Below are positions 45,644 through 55,716 of a stretch of DNA of 64,000 bases, one piece after another. Both the position numbers and the translations under genes were made by a program. Position 1 is the stretch's first letter; every line of letters starts with the position of its first letter. This DNA comes from Siphonodentalium dalli (Eukaryota; Mollusca; Scaphopoda; Gadilida; Siphonodentaliidae): NCBI GenBank assembly GCA_032622095.1, contig CP136069.1, positions 8,946,036 to 9,010,035 of the forward strand. The letters run 5' to 3'. Below the pieces are notes generated by a model that ran no database searches, was not told the origin of the DNA, and saw only the letters and a list, made by a program, of their open reading frames with translations.

Positions 45644-46102
45644 ATGGATGGATTGCATTTGGAGGAACAATTGAGACTGCTAGTTGGATGACTCGATTTC
45701 ATTCCATATTGTGTTCCTATCCTTGACAAAGTTCGGAAAACTTTCGAGAAATGTTTCGTTCATGAAATACAAAATCAAATTTCAAAAGAAGTGACACTCA
45801 ATTGTGAAGGATGTAAAATAGATCATCCAAGTCAGACACGACATTTACTTTGTCTTTGGACACCACCTATAGAATGGGCAGATATGTTCATTGATATAGC
45901 ACTACTTAAATTGAACATTTACCAAGTTATGGAACAATGCTATCTAGAAATAGAATCATTTACACCACAAGATAAATTTGAGGCATTCAAACTTTGGAAA
46001 GATATAAAGGAAATTGTTCATGCAAACAATAACCAATTTAATTCGGTTTTTGTTAACATGTGGAGTGAAAAAGTAAAAACATACTACGAAGATGAACACT
46101 AG
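45644..46102 (+). pseudogene. Polinton protein with C-x2-C...HPSQ..H motif, early stop
   Basis: ATG 45,644 (MDGLHLEEQLRLLVG) meets a TGA at 45,689-45,691, then remains open to 46,102. The motif CEGCKIDHPSQTRHLLC at about 45,805-45,855 is a compact Cys/His cluster that I associate with a conserved small Polinton protein. Possibly metal-binding; function unknown. It overlaps the protease start by 11 bases. Confidence 0.55.
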
Positions 46103-46644
46103 CGAACTTCAGTATATACTAGACAAATCATCCTACCTCTGTTCATTGTATGGTGTGGTGTGTGCAAAAGATCAGTTACCATACGAGAAACCTCATCATG
46201 TAAAAGCATACATAGTAAATACACACACGTCAGAAAAACAAGGAGAACACTGGGTTGCAATTTTCTTCAATGGAAACATTGCAAGATATTTCCTTTGGGA
46301 TACCAGTTATTGATTAATATATCAAATCATTTATTTAAAGAAATTCGATCGAATGTAAAATAAACGTTGGGCGGTTTCAACATCACGGTACAAACGTGTG
46401 CGGTATCTACTGCATATTTGCTTTACATTTCATGAAAAGCGGATATGGTATAAAAGTATTAGTTGAAATGAATTTTGATGGTGACTACTTCAAATTGATA
46501 GAAAAGTGTTTGACTGGATTAATAGAAACTATGAACCCTTACGAAAAGAATCAGAAACATTACCCAAAACATGTATTTCACAAACTTGTAAGACTTACTG
46601 TGAATTTCATTATTGATAAAATGTGCTCATTACCAATTGTTTAA
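46092..46644 (+). pseudogene. Adenain-like (Ulp1-type) cysteine protease, broken
   Basis: Would cleave capsid and core precursors. The His box HWVAIFF has His at 46,248 and is followed by YFLWDTSY, as in adenovirus-type proteases. The Cys box NVCGIYCIFALHF has its nucleophile at 46,399-46,401, but in another frame after a stop at 46,311-46,313. Catalytic residues are thus present but not in one frame. Total size (about 180 codons) fits the family. Confidence 0.82.
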
Positions 46645-46873
46645 ATATGTTAAAATCATAATCAATAGTAAATATGTTGACTGTTAGTTATTGATGAAAT
46701 GTATTACCAAATGTAAAATATGTTCATTGCATTACCAATTATTAATTGCAAATATGATAAATTCATGATCAGTTGTAAATATGTTGATTCTTAATTAAAA
46801 AAAAAGAGTTTTTTGTTGAAAAACAGTGTCTGTTGTTAATGATCGTCTTCGGCAATGTCAATGAAAATCTTAA

Positions 46874-47367
46874 AGGCACGTGAGCCCTTAATTGTCGAAA
46901 ATATTCATATTTGTTCCAATCACCGTAAACAGAAAAACATTAAAACGCATACAGTTTCGTTCATATATACCATGACCATCGCGTAAACAGCATGTTATCA
47001 TAAAGATTTACTATATTTTACCTAAGCAAGAGCCTGATTGTGTTACAGAAGACAGCACAATGCTGCTGGCTAATCACACACAAATGGCATAAACGCTCTT
47101 TATTCGTTCCATATCAGGAATTCACCCACAAAGAACGCTCTTTATGTTTACCATCATAATATAAACAAACACCAGAAAAGTAACTTTTTATGCTTTTGTT
47201 TACATAACAATGGTCAAAGATATGACAATAACATACTGTTTATGCGATATTTCTTATTTGTATACGGACAAAGTCTGTCTACATTTTGTTGTTCTTTCTG
47301 TTTGTGGCGGTTTTTGACGGGTGGAAATATTATCACAGGATACCCACCACCAAGGCCAACCGTACCT
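46874..47367. mobile_element. ~494-bp candidate TTAA element
   Basis: TTAA lies at 46,870-46,873 and 47,368-47,371. The ends read AGGCACGTGAGCCCTT and, inverted, AGGTACGGTTGGCCTT: 11 of 16 matches. The inside has no transposase and includes two CGCTCTTTAT copies about 45 bp apart. It resembles the 31.8-kb TTAA element in design but not in sequence. No empty site is available, so confidence is moderate. Confidence 0.5.
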
Positions 47368-47427
47368 TTAATTCACCAAAATAAACACATTTTATTTGAC
47401 GTTCGGGAAAATTGATAGAAAAACACC

Positions 47428-47906
47428 ATGACATCGTCAGCGACGCCCGCGCGTTTTACATATAACAAAACCCCCATTATCTCATATCAGTTCTCCACGA
47501 TGGAATACGCTGCTACTGATCTTGGATCTTATGTGAGAGCCATCCGTGTATCGGCCCCGAGGGACATTGTGGTGTGGGAGACCATTTCCTGGGCAGTGTA
47601 TGGTACAGGTGAAAAGTTCTTTGAACTATTCACTTTTGTCTGTGCAACTTGGGCTCGCAACCCTACACTGTTCGGTGGACAGGAGATAGAACACATCGAA
47701 TGGCTTGGCACAACATATGTCTTACTCACGGTGGCGGCAACCCTTTAGCAGAGAAAGCTCGTGTTTTGGAGAGAGAAAAAGCAATACAGATTCAGCGTAT
47801 ACCCAGTGAGGAATGTGAGTATACCGAAAGGTATATTTCCATCACTCATCGAGGGTTCGCTTGTGTTTCGGGAGTTGGACCAAGAGCATGGATTGGAGTT
47901 CATTAA
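47428..47906 (+). other. Two overlapping unrecognised frames
   Basis: ATG 47,428 opens a 106-codon frame (MTSSATPARFTYNKTP...), overlapped from 47,649 by a second frame in another phase that runs to 47,906. GC content and codon texture are higher than the surroundings, so this may be a decayed coding sequence with one frame change. I recognise no family. Confidence 0.3.
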
Positions 47907-48000
47907 GACCCCTTATCCACTTTTCTTGTGATCTGGCATTAAACGGCCCTTTTGAGGGCCACCCAAACCTACTATAAGATGACTCTTGCATGCACATTTC

Positions 48001-48545
48001 ACAACGCTAGCGTCTTCGAATTTATTCGAAGACTTTCGCTTTTGTTAAAAATGCACTGGTAAAGTAGCACAATTTACTGATGTTTCGATTTTTTCTATCG
48101 GTTTCTAAGTTCAGCGTGTACAGCGAAGGGGGGCGCCCTTCGATTACCACACTGCCATTATAATCCGAGAAAAAAAAAAGCATTACTAAATTGTGCTCTG
48201 TTTTGTCAAAAAACATCATATTGCTATGAATAAAACACCGATTTGACTCGGGAAAATTTTATATGTACCATTTTACCATTATCTCATAACATATTTCACT
48301 GAAAGGTAATTTATACAAGTACATTTTACAACGTTAGCGTCTTCGAATTTATTCGAAGACTTTCGCTTTTGTTAAAAATGCACTGGTAAAGTAGTACAAT
48401 TTACTAATGTTTCAATTTTTGTATCGGTTTCTAGGTTCAGTGTGTACATAGAAGGGGGACACCCTTCGCTTACCACACTGCCATTAGAATCCGATAGAAC
48501 AAAACGATACATTAGTAAATTATGCTCTTTTCTGTCAAAAACCAT
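48001..48545 (+). repeat. ~215-bp direct repeat pair with internal hairpin
   Basis: 48,001-48,215 and 48,328-48,545 align closely. Each holds the near-perfect inverted repeat GTCTTCGAATTTATTCGAAG followed by ACTTTCGCTTTTGTTAAAAA, and a CCACACTGCCATTA block. The pair could be two copies of a small element or the ends of one. Confidence 0.85.
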
Positions 48546-48552
48546 TCGAAGC

Positions 48553-48612
48553 GCTCATCTTACTCTTTGGAATCTAACACAAGCTCATCTTACTCTTTGG
48601 AATCTAACACAA
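48553..48612 (+). repeat. 30-bp exact tandem duplication
   Basis: GCTCATCTTACTCTTTGGAA plus TCTAACACAA occurs twice head to tail with no difference. Confidence 0.95.
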
Positions 48613-48745
48613 CCCAGGGCGGGCACTTTGGCCCACCCCATTTGCTCGGGGCACTCTGGTCCATGGGCCAGAGTGCCAGGTCCCAGGTCCTGACATTGAC
48701 TCTCTGGCTGGCACCCTGGCGAGGGGGTGGGGCAGAGTGCCAGCC
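48613..48745. other. GC-rich patch with nested palindromes
   Basis: About 130 bp of strongly GC-rich sequence in an AT-rich setting. GCACTCTGG...CCAGAGTGC (48,651-48,676) is a 26-bp near-perfect palindrome centred on CCATGG. CTGGCTGGCACC and GCAGAGTGCCAGCC form a second, outer pairing. It may be an insertion of foreign origin or a structural element. Confidence 0.65.
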
Positions 48746-49416
48746 AATACTACTTATATGTATAGTTGGCAGTTTGCAGGCGGGCATATTATCAAATGAG
48801 TGTTCTAAGTTAATTACCAAAGAAACCAAACTTGTTTTTGTTTTAAGAGACTTATTGTACATTAATTGTGTAATTATCTATATAACATTAATTAACTTTG
48901 GACAGGAATGCCACTGTAATCATTTTGTCACTAACTGTATCACATTTGTTGTGTTAAAACAGGAATGGAATGCCAGACTCGAAGGCGCTATATATATAGG
49001 AGCCAGTGAGAAACAATAATCGTCAATCAATCGACTGTTACTTGTATAATATACGCACATCATTCTCAAAGCCAGTAAAATGCTAACCTTTTGTTTATTA
49101 TTAAAAGTCATCATGACTTATCGTTCGTTACTTTAGACATTAACTGTATATGACAAATGCAGGTATACCGTATGATTATGATAACATATCTAAGATAATT
49201 ACTTGCAAAGATACCAAACGTTAGTATGTCTTGAAAGTTGCCCCGATTTTGTCACTAACAGTTACTGTCTACAGTGTATTGAGATAGAACATGGGTGCCG
49301 TTTCAAGATGTATAAACAGTAATTATTTTCGACAGGTATGTCTATATATGGTATCACAAATTAACAATCAGCTCACGATGTTTACATATATGTTAAACAT
49401 CTACGACTTTCTTCCA
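48746..49416. other. No gene; one weak lectin-like stretch
   Basis: Nothing firm. After an AAAACAG acceptor-like site at about 48,962 a short frame reads EWNARLEGAIYIGASEKQ then stops. It recalls the middle of a C-type lectin domain but is too short to call. Confidence 0.3.
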
Positions 49417-49862
49417 ATGCCGCTGTCATGTCCCTCGCAGAACCAATATAATGCCGCTGTCATGTCCCTCGCAGAACCAATATAATGCCGCTGTCATGTC
49501 CCTCGCAGAACCAATATAATGCCGCTGTCATGTCCCTCGCAGAACCAATATAATGCCGCTGTCATGTCCCTCGCAGAACCAATATAATGCCGCTGTCATG
49601 TCCCCCGCAGAACCAATATAATTCCGCTGTCATGTCCCTCGCAGAACCAATATAATGCCGCTGTCATGTCCCTCGCAGAACCAATATAATGCCGCTGTCA
49701 TGTCCCTCGCAGAACCAATATAATGCCGCTGTCATGTCCCTCGCAGAACCAATATAATGCCGCTGTCATGTCCCTCGCAGAACCAATATAATGCCGCTGT
49801 CATGTCCCTCGAAGAACCAATATAATGCCGCTGTCATGTCCCTCGCAGAACCAATATAATGC
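49417..49862 (+). repeat. 34-bp minisatellite, 13 copies
   Basis: Nearly perfect tandem units ATGCCGCTGTCATGTCCCTC plus GCAGAACCAATATA. Only three single-base variants were noticed (CCCCGC, ATTCCG, CGAAGA). The final unit diverges at 49,863. Confidence 0.97.
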
Positions 49863-49989
49863 CGAAGCCTGTACCTCTCAGAGCGGTCTTTCCTCCACCC
49901 GTAAACTGACAACATCCAGACCTGGCACAGTGGCTGAAATGACGTTACACCCCAATCAGTTAATCATCTATATATGTAATTTCTTCCAG

Positions 49990-50148
49990 CATTGTACACA
50001 TTAGACTCGGAGTCTGGGACATGGTTCCATATATCGAATTCTACAATTGACCATGCTGCCGCAGCTTCATACTGTGAAGGAACAGGCGGACACCTGATCC
50101 GGTTCACTGATCAGGCTATGTTGACGTCCATGAAGGCACATCTGAATA
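49990..50148 (+). CDS. Orphan C-type-lectin-like exon
   Basis: A 159-bp frame preceded by TTTCTTCCAG and followed by GTTAGT, phase 1 at both ends. Residues include SGTWFHISNS, HAAAASYCEGTGGHLIRF and TDQAMLTSMKAHL. This matches the first half of a C-type lectin fold: W, then C, then GGHL..., then a helix. The second half (WIG, the WND region and the last two cysteines) was not found downstream before 51 kb. It may belong to a gene with large introns or be a leftover exon. Confidence 0.6.
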
Positions 50149-50837
50149 GTTAGTAGGCCTATTTATTATATTTTCATATCTCGCACGACAATAAATTTCG
50201 GGTTTTCGCGGATGTATATTCACGGATGCGGGAACACAATGCATAATATAACAGCTCACTTTGCTGATAACCTACGTCTCAGTTGGAATGTAGAATAAAC
50301 GTCGTATTGCGAAGTATATCTGGTGTGTATTTAATCCGATTACTGGATTTGTTGGTCCACATTTAGAAGCTTTATGGTGTGGTGCAATCTAAACATGCAG
50401 TAATAAGCCGTAGATTTTGTAATAATTAGAAGGATTAGTTGTTTTAATGGAATTCTGAGGTGGTGCATTCATGAAACGAATATATTTCATATTATAATTT
50501 ATATATATGACGAATAACATGATTTTGATGGCGTTATCGTTTCTGACTCTGTTTTTCTTGTCTTAATCCGATGGGTTTATCCTACTCCCAGCGATGACGA
50601 ACTGTTTATTACAAGATCGCGATAACGTTTTGAGTTACATATTGCATGAAATCAATGAATAGAATGACGCCATTTTCTTTATATAGGGTAACATATATCG
50701 TGAGATTCAGAATATGAAATAGTCGTCAAAATAAACATTCCGCGCCAAGTCGAGGAAGCGACTGTTATAAAATAATTATGTAATATAGAAACGGAAGTCA
50801 ATCTACCAAAGAGCGGAAACCAGCAACGCTTGTTGAA
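50149..50837. other. No gene recognised
   Basis: AT-rich sequence; no further lectin exon identified. Confidence 0.4.
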
Positions 50838-51018
50838 CGGGTGAATGGTGAATGGTGAACGGTGAACGGGTGATTGGTGAATGGTGAATGGTGAACGGTT
50901 GAATGGTGAATTGGTGTATGGTGAATGGTGAACGGGTGAATGGTGAACGGGTGAATGGTGAGTTGGTGAATGGTGAACGGGTGAATGGTGAATGGTGAAC
51001 GGGTGAATGGTGAATTTG
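50838..51018 (+). repeat. Short-unit GGTGAATGGTGAAC minisatellite
   Basis: About 180 bp of irregular 7-8-bp words (GGTGAAT, GGTGAAC, GGGTGAAT). Opposite-strand frames with HSPFTIHHSP repeats come from it. It directly abuts the LINE that follows. Confidence 0.95.
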
Positions 51019-51034
51019 TGTATGGAATTGGAAC

Positions 51035-54000
51035 TTGAACTTCGTAAATATTGAATGCCTGACGACCAGATATTGTTGTTCGGTGATTTCAAATCTCGAT
51101 GATATCGATGAAACTTTAGAAATGGACGATTTGAAACATGTTATTAATGAGGATATAGAAGCAACACTTGGCGATTTTATTTTCAATTATGTAATAGTTT
51201 CCGAAAATTTTGAAAGAATGCGCGCATCACGTGACGAAGGTAAGCCGACAGGTTATGGTCGCGTGCTTATCAAATTTTGCAAGACTGGAAAGTTTATTAT
51301 AGCGAACGGGAGATGTGGAGAAGACAGGAATATCGGTGAACTAACTTGTCGCGATCCGAGTCTGATATATTATGTAATAGCTAACGATTATGCACTGTGT
51401 TCAATTGTAGATTTTTCTGTGTTGTGTTTTAATCCATTATTTTCTGATGAGCATGCGGCATTGTCATGAACATATTCATACAGAACGCATGTGATGGAGT
51501 CACATAGATCTGTTGAACAGAAAAAATACTTGGAAAAAGTTAAAAGAAATGCTTTCTTAGAAATGAGATAACATCCATTTGTAATTGGAATGATGATAAG
51601 CGGGATGAGTATAATTATATAACTCGTTAGATCATTTGATTTATCTGAACTATCGTGTCCGTTGGAAAAACCTGTAATGATATTTCATACGAACAAGTGA
51701 ATACATTATGTATGAACATATCAGACGTACTAACAAAGCCAGCAGTTTTCGGTAGAAAGCAAGATTCGTTTTCGCGGAAATTGAATACAATGAAAAAGTG
51801 TAAACCATGGTATGATATGGACTGTGTTGAAATGAGATCAACTGTTGATCTGTTTGACCCAGGTGATATGAGTGAACTAAACCAACGTATTGTTGATAAT
51901 GAAATTATTCAAGTTGTAAGTAAATTAAAAATTTCAAAAGCACCTGGGTTAGACTCAATATCGAATGCATATATAAAGCAAACTATTATGATTCCGATTT
52001 ATACTTCTTTATCCAGTATCATTCTCAGCACTGGTCATTTTCCAGATACTTGGTCTATTGGTGTAATTAAACCTTTAATTTAGAATAAAGGCGATAGCAA
52101 GGATCCGAATTCTTACAGAGGTATAACACTTGTCAGTTGTTTGGGCAAAGTATTCACTGCTGTTTTGAATCGTAGATTAGCCAAATTTTCCGAAATGGTT
52201 GATCTCTTAAGTAATAGTCAAACTGGTTTTAGAACGAAGCATTCAACAGTTGATAACTTGCTTGTTTTACATTGTTTGATTGAGATATATAATGTGAGCA
52301 AGAAGTGGCTATACTGTTGTTTCGTCGATTTTCAAGAAGCATTCGATACGATATGGAGGGATGGACTTTGGGTAAAATTACTGAAGGCAGATATAAATGG
52401 AAACTTTTTCAAAGTTATCAGAAATATGCACACTAAAATACAGTCATGTGTTGCTAATGATGGCCTTCTGTCAGATTTCTTTGCATGTGACATTGGGGCA
52501 AGGCAAGGAGTTCATTTTTTCCCCAATATTATTTTCGTTGTTCATGAACGACATTGAAGATTTTTTTCAAGAATGTGTTATCGATGGTTTGCCGTTTGTA
52601 TCACATAAATGTCATGATGTGATTCAGTGTTATTTAAAAATGTACTGTTTATTCTATGCCGACGATACTTTTATTTTTGCATAAAATGAGGTAAATATGC
52701 AGAGAGCTCTTGACTGTTTCGCAGATTACTCTGACTCATGGCCACTAAGAATAAACGTAAACAAAACGAATGTTATGGTGTTTAGTAAGAGTAATAAGAA
52801 AACATTGCCGTGCTTTGTATTGAATGGTGACGCTCTGGACACGGTACTCGAGTTTCAGTACCTTGGTGTTTGATTTTTTCATAATGGACGTTTTTGTCAA
52901 GCAGTGAAGAAAACGTGCACGTTGCAACAAGGGCAATGTACGGACTCTTAAACAAAATATATAAACTGAATCTGTCTATTGACTTGTCACTTAAATTCTT
53001 TGATCGTACATTTGTACATAGTATCCTCTACGGAAGTGAGATATAGGGTTCGAAAATGTTGACTGTCTTGAAAAGATTCATCTCAAGTTTTGTAAGATAA
53101 TATTAAACATGAAGGCATCGACGCCAAATTATATGGTGTACGGTGAATTAGGACGCTTACCGATAAGTATACATGTCAAAATGAGAATGGTGAATTATTG
53201 GTGTAAACTTTTATCACAAGAGGGCTGCCGTCTGGCTAAAATAATACATAAGCTAGTTATGGAATTAGATGGTAATGATAATATGTTCACAAAAACGTTT
53301 ATGTTGCTGAATGGGGTTCGATGTGTGATACAGTGGTGCGGTATACCTCCCTTTTTGGGATAGCCAACTACCGTTGTCACCATCAGAACGAAAACATATA
53401 GAATATCATCTGAACGAGCATTTCTTTCAACAATGGCATTTTAGTATCTCGGGGTCCAGCAGAGGAAAATTTTATAATGCCATTAAACCGTATCCAAGTT
53501 TCAGTAAATATCTAATTCGCAAACCATTCTGTTTGTCAGAACATTTGAAAAAAATCCGAACATCTAATCATAGGTTAGCAAACGAAATGTGCAGATGGAA
53601 ATCTAACAAAAGTGAAAACAATTGCAAAATATGTAGTGTTTTAGGGGATGAATTCCATTTTGTTTTAGAATGCGACGTAATTAAAGACCTCAGAGAGAAA
53701 TACACCCCGCAATCTTATTGGAAATATCCCGTTAGAGAGAAATTCCACGATTTACTCACTATATGTAACGTAGCAATACTGAAACGACTTTGCATATTTC
53801 TAAAACTTGCATTCAAACGGATAAAATAGTAATCTCACATGAAGGAAGCAGTGAAGCTGGAGGTACAGAACATAATGGAAAGAGCTAGTATTTCCGTTAT
53901 GTTGTGTCAATCCTGTTTCATTGTTAAAAATGAAAATACTACTGTACTGAAATTATTCATCAAATGTTATACCCAGTGCACTTAGCCAGTTCAGTAAAAT

Positions 54001-54118
54001 TCATCTTTGAATATACGTATATATATTATTGACTAATACATGTTATATTCATATTATGTACTATGTCATATAACATGTGTTATTGGTGGAACAATAAAAT
54101 AATCGATCAATCAATAAT
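51035..54118 (+). mobile_element. Degraded 5-prime-truncated LINE
   Basis: Starts within the endonuclease: GRCGEDRNIGELTCRDPSLI (~51,310-51,365) and FNPLFSDEHAAL (~51,430) carry the S-D-H-type end. Reverse transcriptase blocks: KAPGLDSISNAYIKQ (51,940), SYRGITLVSCLGKVF (52,110), NSQTGFRTKHST (52,210), CFVDFQEAFDTIWRDGL (52,320), a GARQG region (52,495) and YADD (52,655). The C-terminal CKICSVLGDEFHFVLEC knuckle lies at about 53,625-53,670. In-frame stops at 51,466, 52,081, 52,682 and others, plus frame changes near 52,500, make it dead. The 3-prime end looks like AATAAAATAATCGATCAATC at 54,091. Its motifs differ from the 13-kb LINE, so it is another lineage. Confidence 0.88.
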
Positions 54119-54350
54119 TAATGATTTTGTTCAAAAATAACAGGAGGAGAAACTTTGTTTGTCACTGAGGACATATAACCATTTCTGGTTGGGTTGTCCT
54201 GTTAGTGTACTATGATGCTGGTGGATCCTGCCGAATTGTTATGATTCTAGGCAGCACAAAATGATGGCGTTAATAACAAGTAGGTTATTTCTTCTAAAGT
54301 TGTCATTTCCGCGGTGTTGGCTAATCCGAGTGATTTGAGACAAAGACATA

Positions 54351-54383
54351 GGGAGCCTCGCATATATAAGAGAATGCACTGGC
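54351..54383 (+). mobile_element. Short palindromic element, copy 3 (right half only)
   Basis: Only the arm CTCGCATATATAAGAGAATG plus CACTGGCCTA remains; it stands 20 bp from copy 4. Confidence 0.75.
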
Positions 54384-54404
54384 CTACTAGGTCAAAGTAA
54401 ATAT

Positions 54405-54484
54405 TGTTAGGCCAATGTATTCTCTGATATATGCAAGGCTCCCTATAGGAGACTTGCATATATAAGAAAATGCATTGGCACATT
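54405..54484 (-). mobile_element. Short palindromic element, copy 4
   Basis: TTGTTAGGCCAATGTATTCT on the left and TATAAGAAAATGCATTGGCA on the right, with several arm mismatches and a GGCTCCCTATAGGAGAC centre that is itself palindromic. Confidence 0.8.
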
Positions 54485-54559
54485 GTGACGAAAAAAAACA
54501 ACTAATGGAAACGTTGCCATATGTGTCCTTACTTCGCTGTCTACTCATTTTTTCATTAT

Positions 54560-54641
54560 CCCTGTGCCAATGTATTCTCTTATATACGCCAGTCGACCAT
54601 AGGTCGCCTCGCATATATAAGAGAATACATTGGCCTAACAA
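54560..54641 (+). mobile_element. Short palindromic element, copy 5
   Basis: CCTGTGCCAATGTATTCTCT on the left and ATAAGAGAATACATTGGCCT on the right. Compensating changes keep the arms paired (TGTATTC with GAATACA), unlike copy 1 (TGCATTC with GAATGCA). Confidence 0.85.
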
Positions 54642-54849
54642 TTTTTATAAATTTTTCTTACATTCTTGAACAATTTTTCTCATTTTTGTTTTCTCATTTT
54701 TCTCACATTCTTTACAATGTTTATTATTTTTTCTTACATTCTTAACAAAAATGTTTTCATTTTTTAATCATTATTTCTCACATTCTTTAAATTTTTTTTA
54801 TTCATTTTTGTCTTACATTTTTTACCAACTATAAAAACTAACATAAAAT
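54642..54849 (+). repeat. T-rich TTCTTACATTCTT repeats
   Basis: About 200 bp of irregular TTTTTCTCACATTCTT / TTCTTACATTCTTAACAA words between two palindromic elements. A similar T-rich tail follows copy 1. Confidence 0.7.
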
Positions 54850-54933
54850 TTGTTAGGTTAATGTATTCTCTTATATATGCGAGGCGACATATTGTCGACT
54901 CGCATATATAAGAGAATGCTTTGGCACAGGGTT
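54850..54933 (-). mobile_element. Short palindromic element, copy 6
   Basis: TTTGTTAGGTTAATGTATTC on the left and AGAGAATGCTTTGGCACAGG on the right; the centre is GCGAGGCGACATATTGTCGA. Confidence 0.83.
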
Positions 54934-55335
54934 TTTGAGCCAGCTTATTGATGCCATGTCTCTCACATGTTAATCCGAGCGATTTGAGACAAAGACAGTG
55001 ACTGTATCATGCTGTATGAAACATCCAAGAATATATATAATATTTGCGATAGCGTTTGCAAAACGATGTGAATAACAATCTTGATTATAGTCGATTTTCA
55101 GCAAGTAATACGACCAGTATTAAACATATTTCGCAGTCTATTTGTTTTTTAATGTTTGACACACATACGTTTAATGGGTTTTTTCTGGAAATATTCCGAT
55201 TATCCAAACACCGCGAAAATGGAAACATTAGCAAAATAAACGCACTTTTTCTTACCATCATCAGTTTCCATAACAGCATCATAGCAATTCAGCAGGATCA
55301 CATGACCAGGGGTGGAAATAGTTCGCTTATATGAA
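54934..55335. other. No gene recognised
   Basis: No supported feature. The words ATCCGAGxGATTTGAGACAA occur here (54,972) and at 54,325, so the palindromic cluster is flanked by a direct repeat. Confidence 0.5.
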
Positions 55336-55391
55336 ATGTTCACATAATAAGTTCAACAAACGACTTGTTGGACTTATTATCTGAACATTTC
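55336..55391. repeat. Hairpin, ~26-bp arms
   Basis: AAATGTTCACATAATAAGTT plus CAACAA pairs with TTGTTGGACTTATTATCTGA plus ACATTT across a 4-base loop (ACGACT region); two mismatches. Confidence 0.8.
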
Positions 55392-55716
55392 CCACCAATG
55401 AATATGAATTATTCTGCACACAATTGTGTTATCTGCTCCCACTCTTCCATCTTCCATTATTAACTGAACATCCCTATCTGTATCTGTAAACATCCGGCAC
55501 AGGAGCCTTTCGTCGCAACTACTCGGATGTTTCTCCTGATATTGTCCCTGGGCAGTCGTATTCCTCTATGCTGTTCCCGTAGATATGACAAGAAATGTAG
55601 TAAATCCATATCCATTGTTTTCCCTGCTACATCGCAACAAGAAATCAGATTTGAAAACAGTTTACAGCCGAAGATTGAATATTATATGTTCTGAAAGTTA
55701 TCAATACAAATTGAAG
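55392..55716. other. No gene recognised
   Basis: No supported feature before the ~120-bp array. Confidence 0.4.

Larger units (their letters stand above)
34534..46644 (+). mobile_element. Maverick/Polinton, decayed, ~12.1 kb of gene content
   Basis: A virus-like self-synthesising transposon. In order on the plus strand: protein-primed DNA polymerase B, an unrecognised gene, packaging ATPase, three small conserved basic proteins, integrase with chromodomain-like end, a membrane protein, penton-like minor capsid protein, adenovirus-core-like protein, major capsid protein, a Cys/His motif protein and an adenain-like protease. One minus-strand gene faces outward at the left. Genes abut or overlap by a few bases. 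Most contain stops or frameshifts, so the copy is dead. Terminal inverted repeats and a 6-bp target duplication were searched by eye on both sides and not found, so one or both ends may be lost. Confidence 0.93.

Noticed and set aside
34070-47400. Polinton terminal inverted repeats and 6-bp target duplication
   Set aside because: No convincing inverted pair was found by eye between 34.07-34.53 kb and 46.64-47.4 kb, so none is annotated.
49417-49862. CRISPR-like regular repeats
   Set aside because: The whole 34-bp unit repeats with no unique spacers, and the setting is an animal genome.
50679-51186. Minus-strand frames of 127-137 codons rich in HSPFTIHHSP
   Set aside because: They are translations of the GGTGAATGGTGAAC minisatellite.
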